Of a stretch of 64,000 bases of DNA, positions 34,335-43,766 are shown in pieces; position 1 is the stretch's first letter; each line of letters starts with the position of its first letter. Made by a program: the position numbers and the translations under genes. The DNA comes from Desulfopila aestuarii DSM 18488. GTDB lineage: Bacteria; Desulfobacterota; Desulfobulbia; Desulfobulbales; Desulfocapsaceae. The notes beneath the pieces were generated by a model. It was not told the origin of the DNA and made no database searches. It was given only the letters and a program-made list of their open reading frames with translations. The stretch spans positions 62,001 through 126,000 of the forward strand of contig NZ_FRFE01000013.1 of assembly GCF_900143695.1 (NCBI RefSeq), written 5' to 3'.

Positions 34335-35147
34335 ATGGCCAAAATCGAATCAGCGTTTTTTGATCTGAGCTATCTCGATGCTCTGGCCCGTCGTAACACC
34401 TGCATTCATCGCCTCGATCCCCGGATCAAGGTCATAGCAACTGCTGTTTTTGTCATCTGTGTTGTGTCGTTTCACAAATACGCCATCTCCGCCATGCTGC
34501 CCTTTGCCCTCGTTCTCGTACTGGTGATGGGGCTGGCAGAGGTCCCTGCCAGCTATGTGGCGCGAAAACTGCTGATTGTCTCGCCCTTTGCGGTTATGGT
34601 GGGGATCTTCAATCCCCTGCTCGATCACCAGCCGCTCATGCAGCTTGGCCCCATCGTCATAAGTGGCGGCTGGATCTCCTTCTTCTCTATCCTGCTCCGT
34701 TTCAGTCTGACGGTGAGCGCGGTGCTGCTGCTTATCGCCAGCACCGGTTTCAATGCGGTTTGCATGGCCATGGTCAAGCTCGGCATGCCCCGCATTTTTG
34801 CAGTACAACTGCTGATGCTCTACCGTTATATCTTCGTGCTCGTCGACGAAGGAATTCGTATCCATCAGGCCCGCGCCCTGCGCTCGTTTCAAAAACGGGG
34901 TCTTTCCATGAAAACCTTCAGCCATCTAGTGGGCCAGCTACTCCTCAGAACCCTGGACCGGGCCCAGCGCATTCATCTGGCCATGCTCTGTCGTGGGTTC
35001 GACGGTACCATCCGCATTCAGCGCGTCTTTACAATTACCAAAGGCGATCTGTTCTTTCTCGCCAACTGCTGCACAGTACTCTTTCTTCTCCGCTATTTTG
35101 ATCTGCCGCTTTACATCGGCCGATTGCTTACAAGGTTGCTATCATGA
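34335..35147 (+). CDS. cbiQ: ECF transporter T component, CbiQ-like
   Basis: A 270-residue transmembrane coupling protein with about five helices. It links the metal-binding S component to the ATPase. The family's coupling motifs appear as Ala-Arg-Ala-Leu-Arg-Ser-Phe near 178-184 and Ala-Met-Leu-Cys-Arg-Gly-Phe near 217-223. An early Arg-Leu-Asp-Pro-Arg-Ile-Lys fits CbiQ/EcfT. Its end overlaps the ATPase gene by 4 bases, so the two are translated together. A terminator-like hairpin lies just before it. Confidence 0.87.
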   Translation: MAKIESAFFDLSYLDALARRNTCIHRLDPRIKVIATAVFVICVVSFHKYAISAMLPFALVLVLVMGLAEVPASYVARKLLIVSPFAVMVGIFNPLLDHQPLMQLGPIVISGGWISFFSILLRFSLTVSAVLLLIASTGFNAVCMAMVKLGMPRIFAVQLLMLYRYIFVLVDEGIRIHQARALRSFQKRGLSMKTFSHLVGQLLLRTLDRAQRIHLAMLCRGFDGTIRIQRVFTITKGDLFFLANCCTVLFLLRYFDLPLYIGRLLTRLLS

Positions 35148-35905
35148 GCCATCATATTGTCGAAGTTACCGATCTCACCCACACCTACCCCGACGGCACC
35201 ATGGCAGTACGCGGTATCTCGTTTCGGATTCATCACGGTGAGTCAGTGGCTGTGGTCGGGGCCAATGGTGCCGGCAAATCAACCCTTCTCCTTCACCTGA
35301 ACGGCTATCTCACCCCGCAGCACGGCTCGGTGCGAATCGGTGATTTCCCCCTAACCAAAGCAACTGTGCAGGATATCAGGAAGACAGTCGGCATGATATT
35401 CCAGGATCCCGACGATCAGCTGTTCATGCCAACCGTCTACGATGATGTGGCTTTCGGACCATTGAACCTGGGATTGCCACCGGAGGAGGTGGAGATTCGG
35501 GTGCAGGACGCTCTTGTCCGCACCGCAGTTGCCCATCTACGGGAAAGGCCGCCCTATAAGCTCTCAGGCGGTGAAAAGCGGGCGGTGGCGATCGCCACAG
35601 TACTGGCCATGACCCCGGACATTTTAGTGATGGATGAGCCGAGTTCCAATCTTGACCCTCGCGCGCGCCGCACCCTTATCGAACTTCTGGCCGGATTTCA
35701 TCACACCAAGATTATCGCCACCCATGATCTGGATATGGTGCTCGATCTGTGTGAACGGACCATCGTTATCCATGAAGGCACTATCATGGCAGACGGCCCG
35801 ACACTGGATATTTTCAACGACATGGAGCTTCTTGCGAGAAGCCATCTGGAAAAACCCTTCCGGCTTCAGGGCTGCCCTATCTGTAGCGGCGAGTTGTCAC
35901 GGTAA
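35144..35905 (+). CDS. cbiO: ECF transporter ATPase, CbiO-like
   Basis: A 253-residue ABC ATPase energising nickel/cobalt import. Walker A (Gly-Ala-Asn-Gly-Ala-Gly-Lys-Ser) is at about 39-46, the Q-loop Gln-Asp-Pro-Asp-Asp-Gln near 87 is typical of ECF ATPases, the signature is Leu-Ser-Gly-Gly-Glu-Lys-Arg near 140, and Walker B plus Glu is in Leu-Val-Met-Asp-Glu-Pro near 163. The last residues hold Cys-Pro-Ile-Cys, an extra CXXC pair that might bind metal. A single ATPase gene implies a homodimer. Last gene of the operon. Confidence 0.88.
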   Translation: MSHHIVEVTDLTHTYPDGTMAVRGISFRIHHGESVAVVGANGAGKSTLLLHLNGYLTPQHGSVRIGDFPLTKATVQDIRKTVGMIFQDPDDQLFMPTVYDDVAFGPLNLGLPPEEVEIRVQDALVRTAVAHLRERPPYKLSGGEKRAVAIATVLAMTPDILVMDEPSSNLDPRARRTLIELLAGFHHTKIIATHDLDMVLDLCERTIVIHEGTIMADGPTLDIFNDMELLARSHLEKPFRLQGCPICSGELSR

Positions 35906-35916
35906 AGGGTTTGCGC

Positions 35917-36540
35917 TCATTTATGAGCCGTCATGAGTTTTACCGCCAGAACCATAAAAATCGACCCTGCCGTTCTATTGAGGATTTTCCCTGCCCGCTC
36001 CGAGCGTGCCAGCCACTGGCCGAAGGTCCCAGCCAAAAGACTTACCGCGCCAAAGATAAGAATGGTGGAGACGATAAAGACAGCTCCCAGAATCAGCATC
36101 TGAAAAACAATACTTCCCCGGGCAGGATCGACAAACTGCGGCAGAAATGCCATGAAGAAGATCGAAACCTTGGGGTTGGTGACATTCATGATCACCCCGC
36201 GGCGATAGAGTTTTCCCATACTGAGTTGCTGGACCGAACCAACGCCGTTCACACCACTGGCCTTAAACGAGAGATACGCCAGGTAGAGAAGGTAGGCCGC
36301 CCCCACCCCTTTTAAAAGATTAAAGGCCAGCATCGAGGTCTGAAAAATTGCAGCCACCCCAAGTGAGACCGCCGCTGTATGAACAAGAATACCGGTACAG
36401 AGCCCTAAAGTCACTATCAGCCCGGCACGCCGTCCATGCTGAGCCGACTGGGCCAGGACGAAAATATTGTCTGGTCCGGGGGCTAACGCCAGCAAGAGCG
36501 ATGATGTGAAAAAGAGCAGGAACGTCTCAACAGGAATCAT
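35917..36540 (-). CDS. LysE/RhtB family exporter
   Basis: A 207-residue protein with about six helices. Ala-Pro-Gly-Pro-Asp-Asn near residue 20 is the hallmark of the LysE/RhtB amino-acid exporter family, and Asn-Pro-Lys near 127 is the second family motif. Members expel amino acids such as homoserine, threonine or leucine. The ATG at 36540 has GGAGGG 5 bases upstream; an in-frame ATG at 36552 would place that site inside the gene. It is separated from the transketolase-like gene upstream by a hairpin terminator. Confidence 0.87.
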   Translation of the reverse strand: MIPVETFLLFFTSSLLLALAPGPDNIFVLAQSAQHGRRAGLIVTLGLCTGILVHTAAVSLGVAAIFQTSMLAFNLLKGVGAAYLLYLAYLSFKASGVNGVGSVQQLSMGKLYRRGVIMNVTNPKVSIFFMAFLPQFVDPARGSIVFQMLILGAVFIVSTILIFGAVSLLAGTFGQWLARSERAGKILNRTAGSIFMVLAVKLMTAHK

Positions 36541-36561
36541 TTTTCCCTCCATAAAGCATAC

Positions 36562-36600
36562 AAAAGGGGCAGACCGGAATAACCGATCTGCCCCTGTTTT
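36562..36600 (-). terminator. hairpin terminator after the transketolase-like gene
   Basis: A 13-base stem with one mismatch (36565-36577 with 36583-36595), a 5-base loop and A/T-rich ends. On the minus strand it follows the transketolase-like stop by about 25 bases and precedes the LysE ribosome-binding site. Confidence 0.65.
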
Positions 36601-36624
36601 TTCATCGATAAGTGGTGCCTGCCA

Positions 36625-38514
36625 TCAGCCGATCAGGGCACGGATCTTCGCCTTGATATCCTCGCTACCCATACCCTGGTAAGGGATCTGCTCAGTAAGA
36701 CCGCCCTGTCCCAGTTTGCAGGTACCCATGGTACCAAACTTTGGCGTCAAAGCACGCTCCAGCAGCCAGGTTCCGAAACGACTGCCCAGACCGGTCTTCT
36801 GGTTCTGGGTTTCCACTACGAGCACGAAAGGTGCCTTGCCGACTTTAGCGAGCATGTCTTCATCGATCACATTCAGGGTCGGTTTGTTGATAAGACCGAC
36901 ATCGATGCCCTCGGCTTTCAGTTGTTCAACCACGTCGAGGCAGCGATACAGCATCTCGCCATAGCTGACGATATAACCTGCTGAACCTTCGCGAACAACC
37001 TCGTCCTTACCCGGAACAAAGGTATACCCTTCATCATACATTTTCTTGCCCGCGGTATCCAAAATCCACGGGGTTGCCGAACGGGTGGAATAGACGAAGC
37101 GCAGGCCGGAATCGTTGAATATCGCCTTCAGCATCGATTTCATCTGCAGAGTGTCCGCCGGGAAATAGAGGCGGGTATCATCGTTTTCCGCCAGCGCGTT
37201 ATCGGCAAAGAAATTGTTGATACCGAAATGACAGGTATTGTCGGCCATGTCATCAACACCGGAGTGAGAGAAATGGGCTATCACATTGGCTTTATTTAAG
37301 CGGGCCATAGTGATTTCAGAAATAACCATTTCCTGAAACGCGGCAAAGGTCCCAAAAATGCCAAGACGTCCCGGTTCAGAGCCGAAACCGGCGGCAACCG
37401 AATAGTTATTGCGCTCCATGATACCTGCGGTCACATACACTTCTGGGTGGTTCTTACGGATATGGTGCAGACCACAGGAGCCTTCGAGATCGGAGTCAAC
37501 GACCAGTACTTTTTTCGCCGGCTCGTCAATGCCATCAAGAATTTCACAGACAATCTTGCCGAAATCGTCACGGCATTTGCCAGACTCAGGAGTTGACCCC
37601 AGGTAGGTGGTTTTGGTCTTCTCGACCTTGAACGTTTCGAGAATCTCAACAGCTGCGCTGTAGTTCCGTGCTTTCAGGTAATCAACGGCCAAATTCACCG
37701 GAATAACATCGTGTCCCTTGGGCAGTCCTTCAATACCTGGTACACCCACTGCCATCTTCCGTCGGTTCACCAGCGCCACAGGGCCGTCAGCAACCATCGC
37801 CTGCTGGATGCGGGTAAAGAGTGCATCCAGATCCTCCCCGTTACCAGCATTAACACTGAGTCCGTGTCCTTCCAGGGTTTTCACCAGGTCATAGCCTGGC
37901 ATATACTGCGTCGGATGACCGGCGATGGTGACATCGTTATCATCGAGCATGAGCTTAACCTTCAGATTACGCATCACCGCATAGCGGGCGGCCTCAGCAT
38001 CATCACCTTCCATCTGCGAGCCGTCGGAACCGAACATAACCACGATCTTTTCACGGTCAGCCTCAGCAACACCGTTCACGTAGCTCCACATATGACCGAG
38101 GCGACCGGAGGAGAAGAATACTCCATCCTTGTCCTCACGCTCCGGATGACCGTAGTAGCCTTTGCCAAATTCCCGATAATGGAGCAAAGATTCTTCATCG
38201 CGATGACCGTTTAAAACTGCCATCATATACTGGATGGCAACCCGATGACCCGCCTCATCAAAATAGACCGGGTGCACGGTGTTCGAGCCTTTCATAAAAC
38301 CGTCAACAATCAGCAACTCCGGCACGATGTCATATGCACCACCGGTATGTCCACCAAGTCCTTTCACATTGGCAAGGGCAGTGAAAAAGACGAGGCTGTC
38401 ACGGACGATACGGATATTTTCCACCAGAGTGGCACGCTGCTCAGCAGTCAGGGCGGTCTGGCTCAAGTCCAGCTTCAGCGGGGTGTAACCGCTGAGATCA
38501 ATCGGGAATTTCAT
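36625..38514 (-). CDS. transketolase-like thiamine-diphosphate enzyme
   Basis: A 629-residue single-chain enzyme of the transketolase superfamily. The thiamine-diphosphate motif is Gly-Ser-Asp-Gly-Ser-Gln-Met-Glu-Gly-Asp-Asp, ending in Asp-Asp-Asn-Asp near residues 160-195, and Gly-Leu-Gly-Gly-His-Thr-Gly-Gly lies near 52-59. The central pyrimidine-binding part has Ile-Met-Glu-Arg-Asn-Asn-Tyr-Ser-Val-Ala-Ala-Gly-Phe, and the C-terminal domain is present. Order and length match transketolase, but the motifs differ from the usual housekeeping enzyme (for example His-Thr-Gly-Gly in place of His-Pro-Gly), so the substrate may differ. An IclR regulator lies upstream on the same strand, hinting at an inducible sugar pathway. 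Confidence 0.8.
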   Translation of the reverse strand: MKFPIDLSGYTPLKLDLSQTALTAEQRATLVENIRIVRDSLVFFTALANVKGLGGHTGGAYDIVPELLIVDGFMKGSNTVHPVYFDEAGHRVAIQYMMAVLNGHRDEESLLHYREFGKGYYGHPEREDKDGVFFSSGRLGHMWSYVNGVAEADREKIVVMFGSDGSQMEGDDAEAARYAVMRNLKVKLMLDDNDVTIAGHPTQYMPGYDLVKTLEGHGLSVNAGNGEDLDALFTRIQQAMVADGPVALVNRRKMAVGVPGIEGLPKGHDVIPVNLAVDYLKARNYSAAVEILETFKVEKTKTTYLGSTPESGKCRDDFGKIVCEILDGIDEPAKKVLVVDSDLEGSCGLHHIRKNHPEVYVTAGIMERNNYSVAAGFGSEPGRLGIFGTFAAFQEMVISEITMARLNKANVIAHFSHSGVDDMADNTCHFGINNFFADNALAENDDTRLYFPADTLQMKSMLKAIFNDSGLRFVYSTRSATPWILDTAGKKMYDEGYTFVPGKDEVVREGSAGYIVSYGEMLYRCLDVVEQLKAEGIDVGLINKPTLNVIDEDMLAKVGKAPFVLVVETQNQKTGLGSRFGTWLLERALTPKFGTMGTCKLGQGGLTEQIPYQGMGSEDIKAKIRALIG

Positions 38515-38645
38515 TTCTTTCCTCCAGGAAGATCAGCACAATATGACAAGGGTTGTGGTCGAAAAAGTAACGCACCGGGATTAGGCCGTATTTTTATTAC
38601 TCTACGCCATGCTCACCGGGGAACATGGCTGGACCATAAATCAAG

Positions 38646-38682
38646 CATGGGTATAGGCACCATTGAGGTACCCATACCCATG
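38646..38682. promoter_or_regulatory. 9-bp inverted repeat upstream of the transketolase-like gene
   Basis: CATGGGTAT (38646-38654) and ATACCCATG (38674-38682) are perfect complements about 130 bases before the transketolase-like start and 50 bases after the IclR stop. Without a T-run it is more likely an operator or weak hairpin than a terminator. Confidence 0.4.
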
Positions 38683-38733
38683 TTCAACAACTGCAATACG
38701 CATCCCGCCAGCAATACCAGCGGGTCGAGATAA

Positions 38734-39504
38734 TTAATTTTCCGGGCCGCCCAACCGTTTGGTCAGCTCGCTGGCGGTTTCGATGACCTTATTGGTAATG
38801 CTCAGCATCTGCTCATAGCTGTCAAGATCGGTCAAAGTAGAAACAGACAGCGCTGCAACCACCTCTCCGGAGTTGTCCCGGACGGGTGCGGAAACGCAGC
38901 GAACCATCTTCCAGTTCTCTTCGTCGTCGCTGGCCCAACCTCGCTTGCGAACCTCCTGCAGAGTAGCCTTGACCTCTTCGGGATTGACCCTGGTATTGGG
39001 AGTAAGCTTCACGAAATCAACTTTTTTCAGTATCTTGTCCACCTCTTTTTCAGGTTTCCAGGCTAAAAGCACCTTGCCCATGGCGGTGGAGTGAACCCCA
39101 ACTCGCTTTCCGGCCCAGGTGTCGATAGAGATTGACCCGTGGACGTTTTCCTTTAAGAGATAAATGACCTGAGAATCGTCGAGGATACCCAGATGGACGG
39201 TTCTCTGAGTTTCGGTAGAAAGCGATTTGACCAGTGGACGAGCCTCAGTGGTGAGATCCACATGGGAAGCGGCCTTGGCACCCAACTCAATCAATCGAAG
39301 ACCGAGAGTGTAGCGGGCACTGTCACCAACTTCCCTGACAAAGCCGAGTGATTCCAGTGTGCTGATGGTTTTATAGGTGCTGCTTTTCGGATGGCCGAGC
39401 GTTGTATGAATTTCCGTAAACGAAGCTTCACCGCGCTGTAGGAGAAAATCAAGGATCTCGTTGGCCTTGATGAGTGCCGAAACGGCATAGAATTTTTTTG
39501 GCAT
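38734..39504 (-). CDS. IclR-family transcriptional regulator
   Basis: A 256-residue regulator from the ATG at 39504; an in-frame GTG at 39516 is an alternative. The N-terminal winged helix-turn-helix spans about 8-65 (Ile-Leu-Asp-Phe-Leu-Leu and Lys-Ser-Ser-Thr-Tyr-Lys-Thr-Ile-Ser-Thr-Leu-Glu). The C-terminal effector domain has Ser-Thr-Ala-Met-Gly-Lys-Val-Leu-Leu-Ala, Gly-Trp-Ala-Ser-Asp-Asp-Glu-Glu and Cys-Val-Ser-Ala-Pro-Val-Arg, all typical of IclR. Effectors are often aromatic acids, glyoxylate or sugars. Its gene precedes the transketolase-like gene on the same strand, its most likely target. Confidence 0.87.
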   Translation of the reverse strand: MPKKFYAVSALIKANEILDFLLQRGEASFTEIHTTLGHPKSSTYKTISTLESLGFVREVGDSARYTLGLRLIELGAKAASHVDLTTEARPLVKSLSTETQRTVHLGILDDSQVIYLLKENVHGSISIDTWAGKRVGVHSTAMGKVLLAWKPEKEVDKILKKVDFVKLTPNTRVNPEEVKATLQEVRKRGWASDDEENWKMVRCVSAPVRDNSGEVVAALSVSTLTDLDSYEQMLSITNKVIETASELTKRLGGPEN

Positions 39505-39781
39505 AACCTGAAACACTTAGACATGGGGACTCAGCCGTCCGCATTGATCCAGCTGAGCTGTTACTTACTATTTCGTAAGAATTGCGGGTATCATAAAAAC
39601 GCACGATGCAACCAACTTCTCCGTCCTGCAGTTTTCAAGACTCTTGGGGGGTGCGTCAAAGTTTCATTTATGAAACCTTTTCCAAAAAATGCTCAATATC
39701 GGCCATTATGTCAATATAAAACTCACCGTATACCGTCACCCGGCTGCGCTTTTCTCGCAACCGGGATCAATTGTCCGGTTC

Positions 39782-40750
39782 TCATTCCTTGGCCACATGA
39801 CAGGCTACCAGACTTTGACCGACAGTTCGAATCTCGGGTTTCACCTTTGGACAGACATCTATCTTATACGAACAGCGGGGATGGAAAGTACATCCGGAGG
39901 GAGGATTCATTGGAGAGGGCAGCTCACCTTTCAAGACAATCCGTCGCTTCTCCTTGAACGGATCTGCTACCGGTGTAGCTGATAAGAGCGCCTGGGTATA
40001 GGGGTGTTTGGGATCTTCAAATACCGTATCCCTGCTACCGGATTCCACCGGTACACCCAGATACATAACCATTACCTCATCGGCAATATGATGGACCACC
40101 GACAGGTCATGGCTGATAAACAGATATGCCAGTTCCAGACGCTCCTGCAGCTCTACAAGAAGATTCAATATCTGCGCCTGAATCGATACATCGAGGGCGG
40201 ATACCGGCTCATCAAGTACAAGAATTTCCGGATCAAGCATCAAAGCCCGTGCCACGGCAATACGCTGCCGCTGCCCGCCGGAGAACATATGCGGGTAGCG
40301 ATCGTAATGCTCCGGCCGGAGGCCGACCAAGGCCAGCATATCCCGTGCTGCCTTTTCACGTTCAGCCTTACTTTGGGTGGTATTGACAAGGAGGGGTTCC
40401 TCCAGAGCGTGACCGATCTTCTGCCGGGGATTGAGGGAGCCATAAGGGTCCTGGAAAACAATCTGCACCCTTTTATGGTATTTACGACGCTCGTTGTCGC
40501 TCAGTTTCGCCATATCCACGCCGCCGATATTCAGAGAACCGGACGTGGGCCTCTCAATCAGTGTAACCAGGCGGGCCAGGGTTGATTTACCGCAGCCGGA
40601 CTCACCGACCACTGCCAGCGTTTTGCCACGCTGGAGATTGAAGGTCGCTCCGTCAAGCGCCTTGACCACAGCCGGAGATTTGAAAGCGCCCCGGCTCACA
40701 TCGTAATGCCGGGCGAGATTTTGTGCCTGAAGTACAATTTCGTTTTTCAT
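39782..40750 (-). CDS. dppF: dipeptide ABC transporter ATPase, DppF-like
   Basis: A 322-residue ATPase, the last gene of a five-gene dipeptide importer. Walker A (Gly-Glu-Ser-Gly-Cys-Gly-Lys-Ser) is near 48-55, the signature Phe-Ser-Gly-Gly-Gln-Arg-Gln-Arg near 160, and Walker B plus Glu in Ile-Leu-Val-Leu-Asp-Glu-Pro near 184. The C-terminal oligopeptide-transporter extension has the Cys-Thr-Phe-His-Pro-Arg-Cys cluster motif, with more cysteines (Cys-Pro-Lys and Cys-His) that may bind an iron-sulfur cluster, as proposed for Dpp/Opp ATPases. It overlaps dppD by 4 bases. Confidence 0.92.
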   Translation of the reverse strand: MKNEIVLQAQNLARHYDVSRGAFKSPAVVKALDGATFNLQRGKTLAVVGESGCGKSTLARLVTLIERPTSGSLNIGGVDMAKLSDNERRKYHKRVQIVFQDPYGSLNPRQKIGHALEEPLLVNTTQSKAEREKAARDMLALVGLRPEHYDRYPHMFSGGQRQRIAVARALMLDPEILVLDEPVSALDVSIQAQILNLLVELQERLELAYLFISHDLSVVHHIADEVMVMYLGVPVESGSRDTVFEDPKHPYTQALLSATPVADPFKEKRRIVLKGELPSPMNPPSGCTFHPRCSYKIDVCPKVKPEIRTVGQSLVACHVAKE

Positions 40751-41748
40751 GCTGCCGCCTCCCTGTTCTCCGGGTGGCCAACAGGCAGACCCTCTGCCAG
40801 AGGATAGTGGCAGAGGGCCCGGCCCATCTCATGGGATGCAACCTTCGGCGGCGTGGTGCGACACAGCTCGGTGGCAAAAGAACATCGTGGCGAAAAGAGG
40901 CACCCCTCAGGCCGGTCGAACTGGCCGGGAACCACACCGGGAATTGACGGGAGTTTGCGGGCCTGGCTTCTCTCCGGCAAGGAAGCAAGAAGCGCAGAGG
41001 TATAGGGGTGATGAGGGTTGGAAAAGAGCCCACGCACCTCCTGCTTTTCCACCTGCTGACCAGCATATTGGACAACCACCCGCTCGGCCGTCTCCGCTAC
41101 TACCCCCATGTCATGGGTGATAAGAATGAGCGACATATCCTGTTCTTTCTGGAGTTTCAACAGCAGATCGAGAATCTGTGCCTGGATGGTCACATCAAGT
41201 GCGGTAGTCGGTTCGTCGGCAATCAACAGCCGGGGGTTGCAGCTGATGGCCATGGCAATCATCACCCTTTGACTCATACCACCGGACAACTGGTGCGGGA
41301 AAGCCGATAACCGTTTTTGCGGCTCGGGAATACCCACCAGTTCAAGAAGTTCCAAAGCCCTGGCGTTGCATGCCCGACGGTCCATATTTTTATGAACCTT
41401 GAGGGACTCGGTAAGCTGAAAACCGACGGTGAAGCAGGGGTTGAGGCTCGTCATCGGTTCCTGGAAGATCATGGTCATTTCCGAGCCGACGATGGACCGT
41501 CGTGTCTTCTTGTCCATTGTCAGCATATCTTTGCCGTCAAACCTGAGCACATCGGCAGTGACAGTGGCAGTCCAGGGGAGTAACCCCATCAAGGCCAGCA
41601 TAGCCACCGATTTCCCGGAGCCGGACTCGCCGACAATGGAGACGATGTCGCCGGGTTCAACATTGAGTGTCACTCCGTCTACCGCCTTGAATTGCCCTCC
41701 GGCGGTGAGAAATGAAACCGATAAATTCTGTATTTCAAGTAATGGCAT
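40747..41748 (-). CDS. dppD: dipeptide ABC transporter ATPase, DppD-like
   Basis: A 333-residue ATPase that pairs with DppF to drive peptide import. Walker A Gly-Glu-Ser-Gly-Ser-Gly-Lys-Ser is near 39-46, the signature Leu-Ser-Gly-Gly-Met-Ser-Gln-Arg near 156, and Walker B in Leu-Leu-Ile-Ala-Asp-Glu-Pro near 178. The C-terminal Cys-Leu-Phe-Ser-Pro-Arg-Cys motif is the family cysteine cluster. It starts 5 bases after dppC and overlaps dppF by 4 bases, consistent with tight coupling. Confidence 0.92.
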   Translation of the reverse strand: MPLLEIQNLSVSFLTAGGQFKAVDGVTLNVEPGDIVSIVGESGSGKSVAMLALMGLLPWTATVTADVLRFDGKDMLTMDKKTRRSIVGSEMTMIFQEPMTSLNPCFTVGFQLTESLKVHKNMDRRACNARALELLELVGIPEPQKRLSAFPHQLSGGMSQRVMIAMAISCNPRLLIADEPTTALDVTIQAQILDLLLKLQKEQDMSLILITHDMGVVAETAERVVVQYAGQQVEKQEVRGLFSNPHHPYTSALLASLPERSQARKLPSIPGVVPGQFDRPEGCLFSPRCSFATELCRTTPPKVASHEMGRALCHYPLAEGLPVGHPENREAAA

Positions 41749-41753
41749 TTCGT

Positions 41754-42665
41754 TTATGACCGTTTAAGTTTCGGATCAAGGGCATCACGCAGCCCGTCCC
41801 CCATCAGATTGATCGCCAGAACCGTGAGCAGGATAGCAAGACCTGGGAAAGTCACTACCCACCAGGCCCTCAGGATAAACTCCCGCGCTTCAGCGAGCAT
41901 TGTGCCCCATTCCGGGGTCGGTGGCTGAGCGCCAAGACCAAGGAAACCGAGCGCCGCGGCATCAAGAATGGCGGTGGAAAAACTGAGTGCAGCCTGGACG
42001 ATCAACGGGGCCATGCAGTTCGGGAGGATGGTGACAAACATCAGGCGTAACTGTTTCACCCCGATAACCCGGGCAGCCGTCACATAATCCTTTGTCATCT
42101 CGCCGATCACCGCAGCACGGGTAAGTCGCACGTAATGCGGCTGTTGAACAATGGCGATGGCTATCATGGCGTTCATCAGGCTCGGCCCCAAAAGGGCGAC
42201 GAGTACCAGCGCCAGCAGCAAGCTGGGAAAGGCCAGCACGACATCCATGATCCGCATAATGGCGGTATCCACCCGGCCCCGGAAAAAACCGGCACAGAGC
42301 CCAAGAAAGATGCCGGCAAAGAGTGATATCGAAACAACGATACAGCCGATAAACAAGGAGTAACGGGACCCGTAGATCAGCCGGGACAACACATCGCGGC
42401 CAACCGCATCGGTGCCAAGCGGAAAGCGCAGGCTGCCACCATCCTGCCAGAACGGCGGTTGCAGAAACGCTTCGCGATACTGGACATTGGATGCATGTGG
42501 CGCCAGGAAATCGGCGAAAACTGCGATGAGCACAATGCAGACGAAAAAGAAAAGACCGACTACGGCGCCCCGGTTTTCGCTGAAGTAAGCCCAGAACTCT
42601 TGAAGAAGAGCCATTCTACCACTCCGGCGAGTATCCAGTGGGACCTGAAGAGAGACTTCTGACAT
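41754..42665 (-). CDS. dppC: dipeptide ABC transporter permease, DppC-like
   Basis: A 303-residue inner-membrane permease with about six helices. The first 35 residues are cytoplasmic, followed by the usual OppC_N helix. Gly-Thr-Asp-Ala-Val-Gly-Arg-Asp-Val-Leu-Ser-Arg near residue 80 is the family signature, and the EAA loop is around 195-215. It begins 6 bases after dppB. Together with DppB it forms the channel for di- and tripeptides. Confidence 0.92.
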   Translation of the reverse strand: MSEVSLQVPLDTRRSGRMALLQEFWAYFSENRGAVVGLFFFVCIVLIAVFADFLAPHASNVQYREAFLQPPFWQDGGSLRFPLGTDAVGRDVLSRLIYGSRYSLFIGCIVVSISLFAGIFLGLCAGFFRGRVDTAIMRIMDVVLAFPSLLLALVLVALLGPSLMNAMIAIAIVQQPHYVRLTRAAVIGEMTKDYVTAARVIGVKQLRLMFVTILPNCMAPLIVQAALSFSTAILDAAALGFLGLGAQPPTPEWGTMLAEAREFILRAWWVVTFPGLAILLTVLAINLMGDGLRDALDPKLKRS

Positions 42666-42671
42666 AATAAA

Positions 42672-43682
42672 TTACTCTGTGTGTCGAATTTGGGGATTGA
42701 TAAGTCCGTAAAGCAGATCAACAACGAGATTGACCATCATGACTACCGCAGCAATGAGCAGCAGTCCGCCCTGCACCGAGGGATAATCACGCCGGGAAAT
42801 CGAATCGACCATCCATTTGCCGATTCCCGGCCAGGAGAAGATCGTTTCTGTGAGAATGGCACCGGCAAAGAGTACGCCCACCTGGAGACCTATAACGGTT
42901 ATAACCGGAATCATCGCGTTACGAAGCGCGTGCAATCCGATAACACGACCCGGCCCTAATCCTTTCGCTTTGGCGGTGCGAACATAATCTTCACCCAGCA
43001 CTTCGAGCATAGCCGAACGGGTTTGCCGGGCGATCACCGCGAGCGGTATGGTGCCAAGCACAATGGCAGGCAATATCAGGTGCGAAAGCGCTGAAGAAAA
43101 CGCACCTTCCTGCCCTGACATGAGGCTGTCTATCAGCATGAAACCAGTAACAGGCTCAAAATAATACAGGAGCGAAATGCGACCTGAAACAGGCGTCCAT
43201 CCGAGGATACCGGAAAAGAAAATAATAAGCAGCAAGCCCCACCAGAAAATCGGCATGGAGTAACCGGTGAGCGCCCCCGCCATTACTGTATGATCAAAAA
43301 CCGACCCCCGTCTTGTGGCGGCAATCATCCCGGCCGGCAAGCCGATAAACACGGCAATTATAATGGCACAGAGCGACAGCTCGATGGTGGCGGGAAAAAG
43401 CGTGAAAAACTCTTTTGTAACCGGTTTCTTGGTGATAATTGACTTACCGAGATCCCCCTGAGCAAGATCACCGATATAGGAGAGGTACTGCTCCCAGACC
43501 GGGCGGTCAAAGCCATACTCCTTCATCAACGCGGTGTGGCGTTCCTCACTCATACCGCGTTCACCCGCCATCAGGAGGACAGGATCACCCGGCAGCAGCC
43601 GGATGAAGATAAAGGCTACCAAGGTTACCCCGAAAAAAGTGGGGATGAGCACGCCCAGTTTTCGTAACAGAAATGTAATCAT
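42672..43682 (-). CDS. dppB: dipeptide ABC transporter permease, DppB-like
   Basis: A 336-residue permease with six helices. The N-terminal Phe-Ile-Arg-Leu-Leu-Pro-Gly-Asp-Pro motif near residue 27 is the hallmark of OppB/DppB proteins, and the EAA loop near 235-250 contains Tyr-Val-Arg-Thr-Ala-Lys-Ala-Lys-Gly-Leu. The ATG at 43682 has no clear ribosome-binding site, so translation may depend on the mRNA context after the hairpin at 43725-43754. It follows the binding-protein gene by 84 bases. Confidence 0.92.
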   Translation of the reverse strand: MITFLLRKLGVLIPTFFGVTLVAFIFIRLLPGDPVLLMAGERGMSEERHTALMKEYGFDRPVWEQYLSYIGDLAQGDLGKSIITKKPVTKEFFTLFPATIELSLCAIIIAVFIGLPAGMIAATRRGSVFDHTVMAGALTGYSMPIFWWGLLLIIFFSGILGWTPVSGRISLLYYFEPVTGFMLIDSLMSGQEGAFSSALSHLILPAIVLGTIPLAVIARQTRSAMLEVLGEDYVRTAKAKGLGPGRVIGLHALRNAMIPVITVIGLQVGVLFAGAILTETIFSWPGIGKWMVDSISRRDYPSVQGGLLLIAAVVMMVNLVVDLLYGLINPQIRHTE

Positions 43683-43724
43683 GTGGAATTACGTCTAAGT
43701 GACTTCATTATTAAACACAGATGA

Positions 43725-43754
43725 GGGCCGGAAACCTTTATGGCAATCCGGCCC
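43725..43754 (-). terminator. hairpin between dppA and dppB
   Basis: A perfect 8-base GC-rich stem (GGGCCGGA with TCCGGCCC) with a 14-base loop, 13 bases after the dppA stop. There is no T-run. Such hairpins commonly stabilise the binding-protein part of the message so that it is made in excess over the permeases. Confidence 0.6.
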
Positions 43755-43766
43755 GCAGGGAGAACA

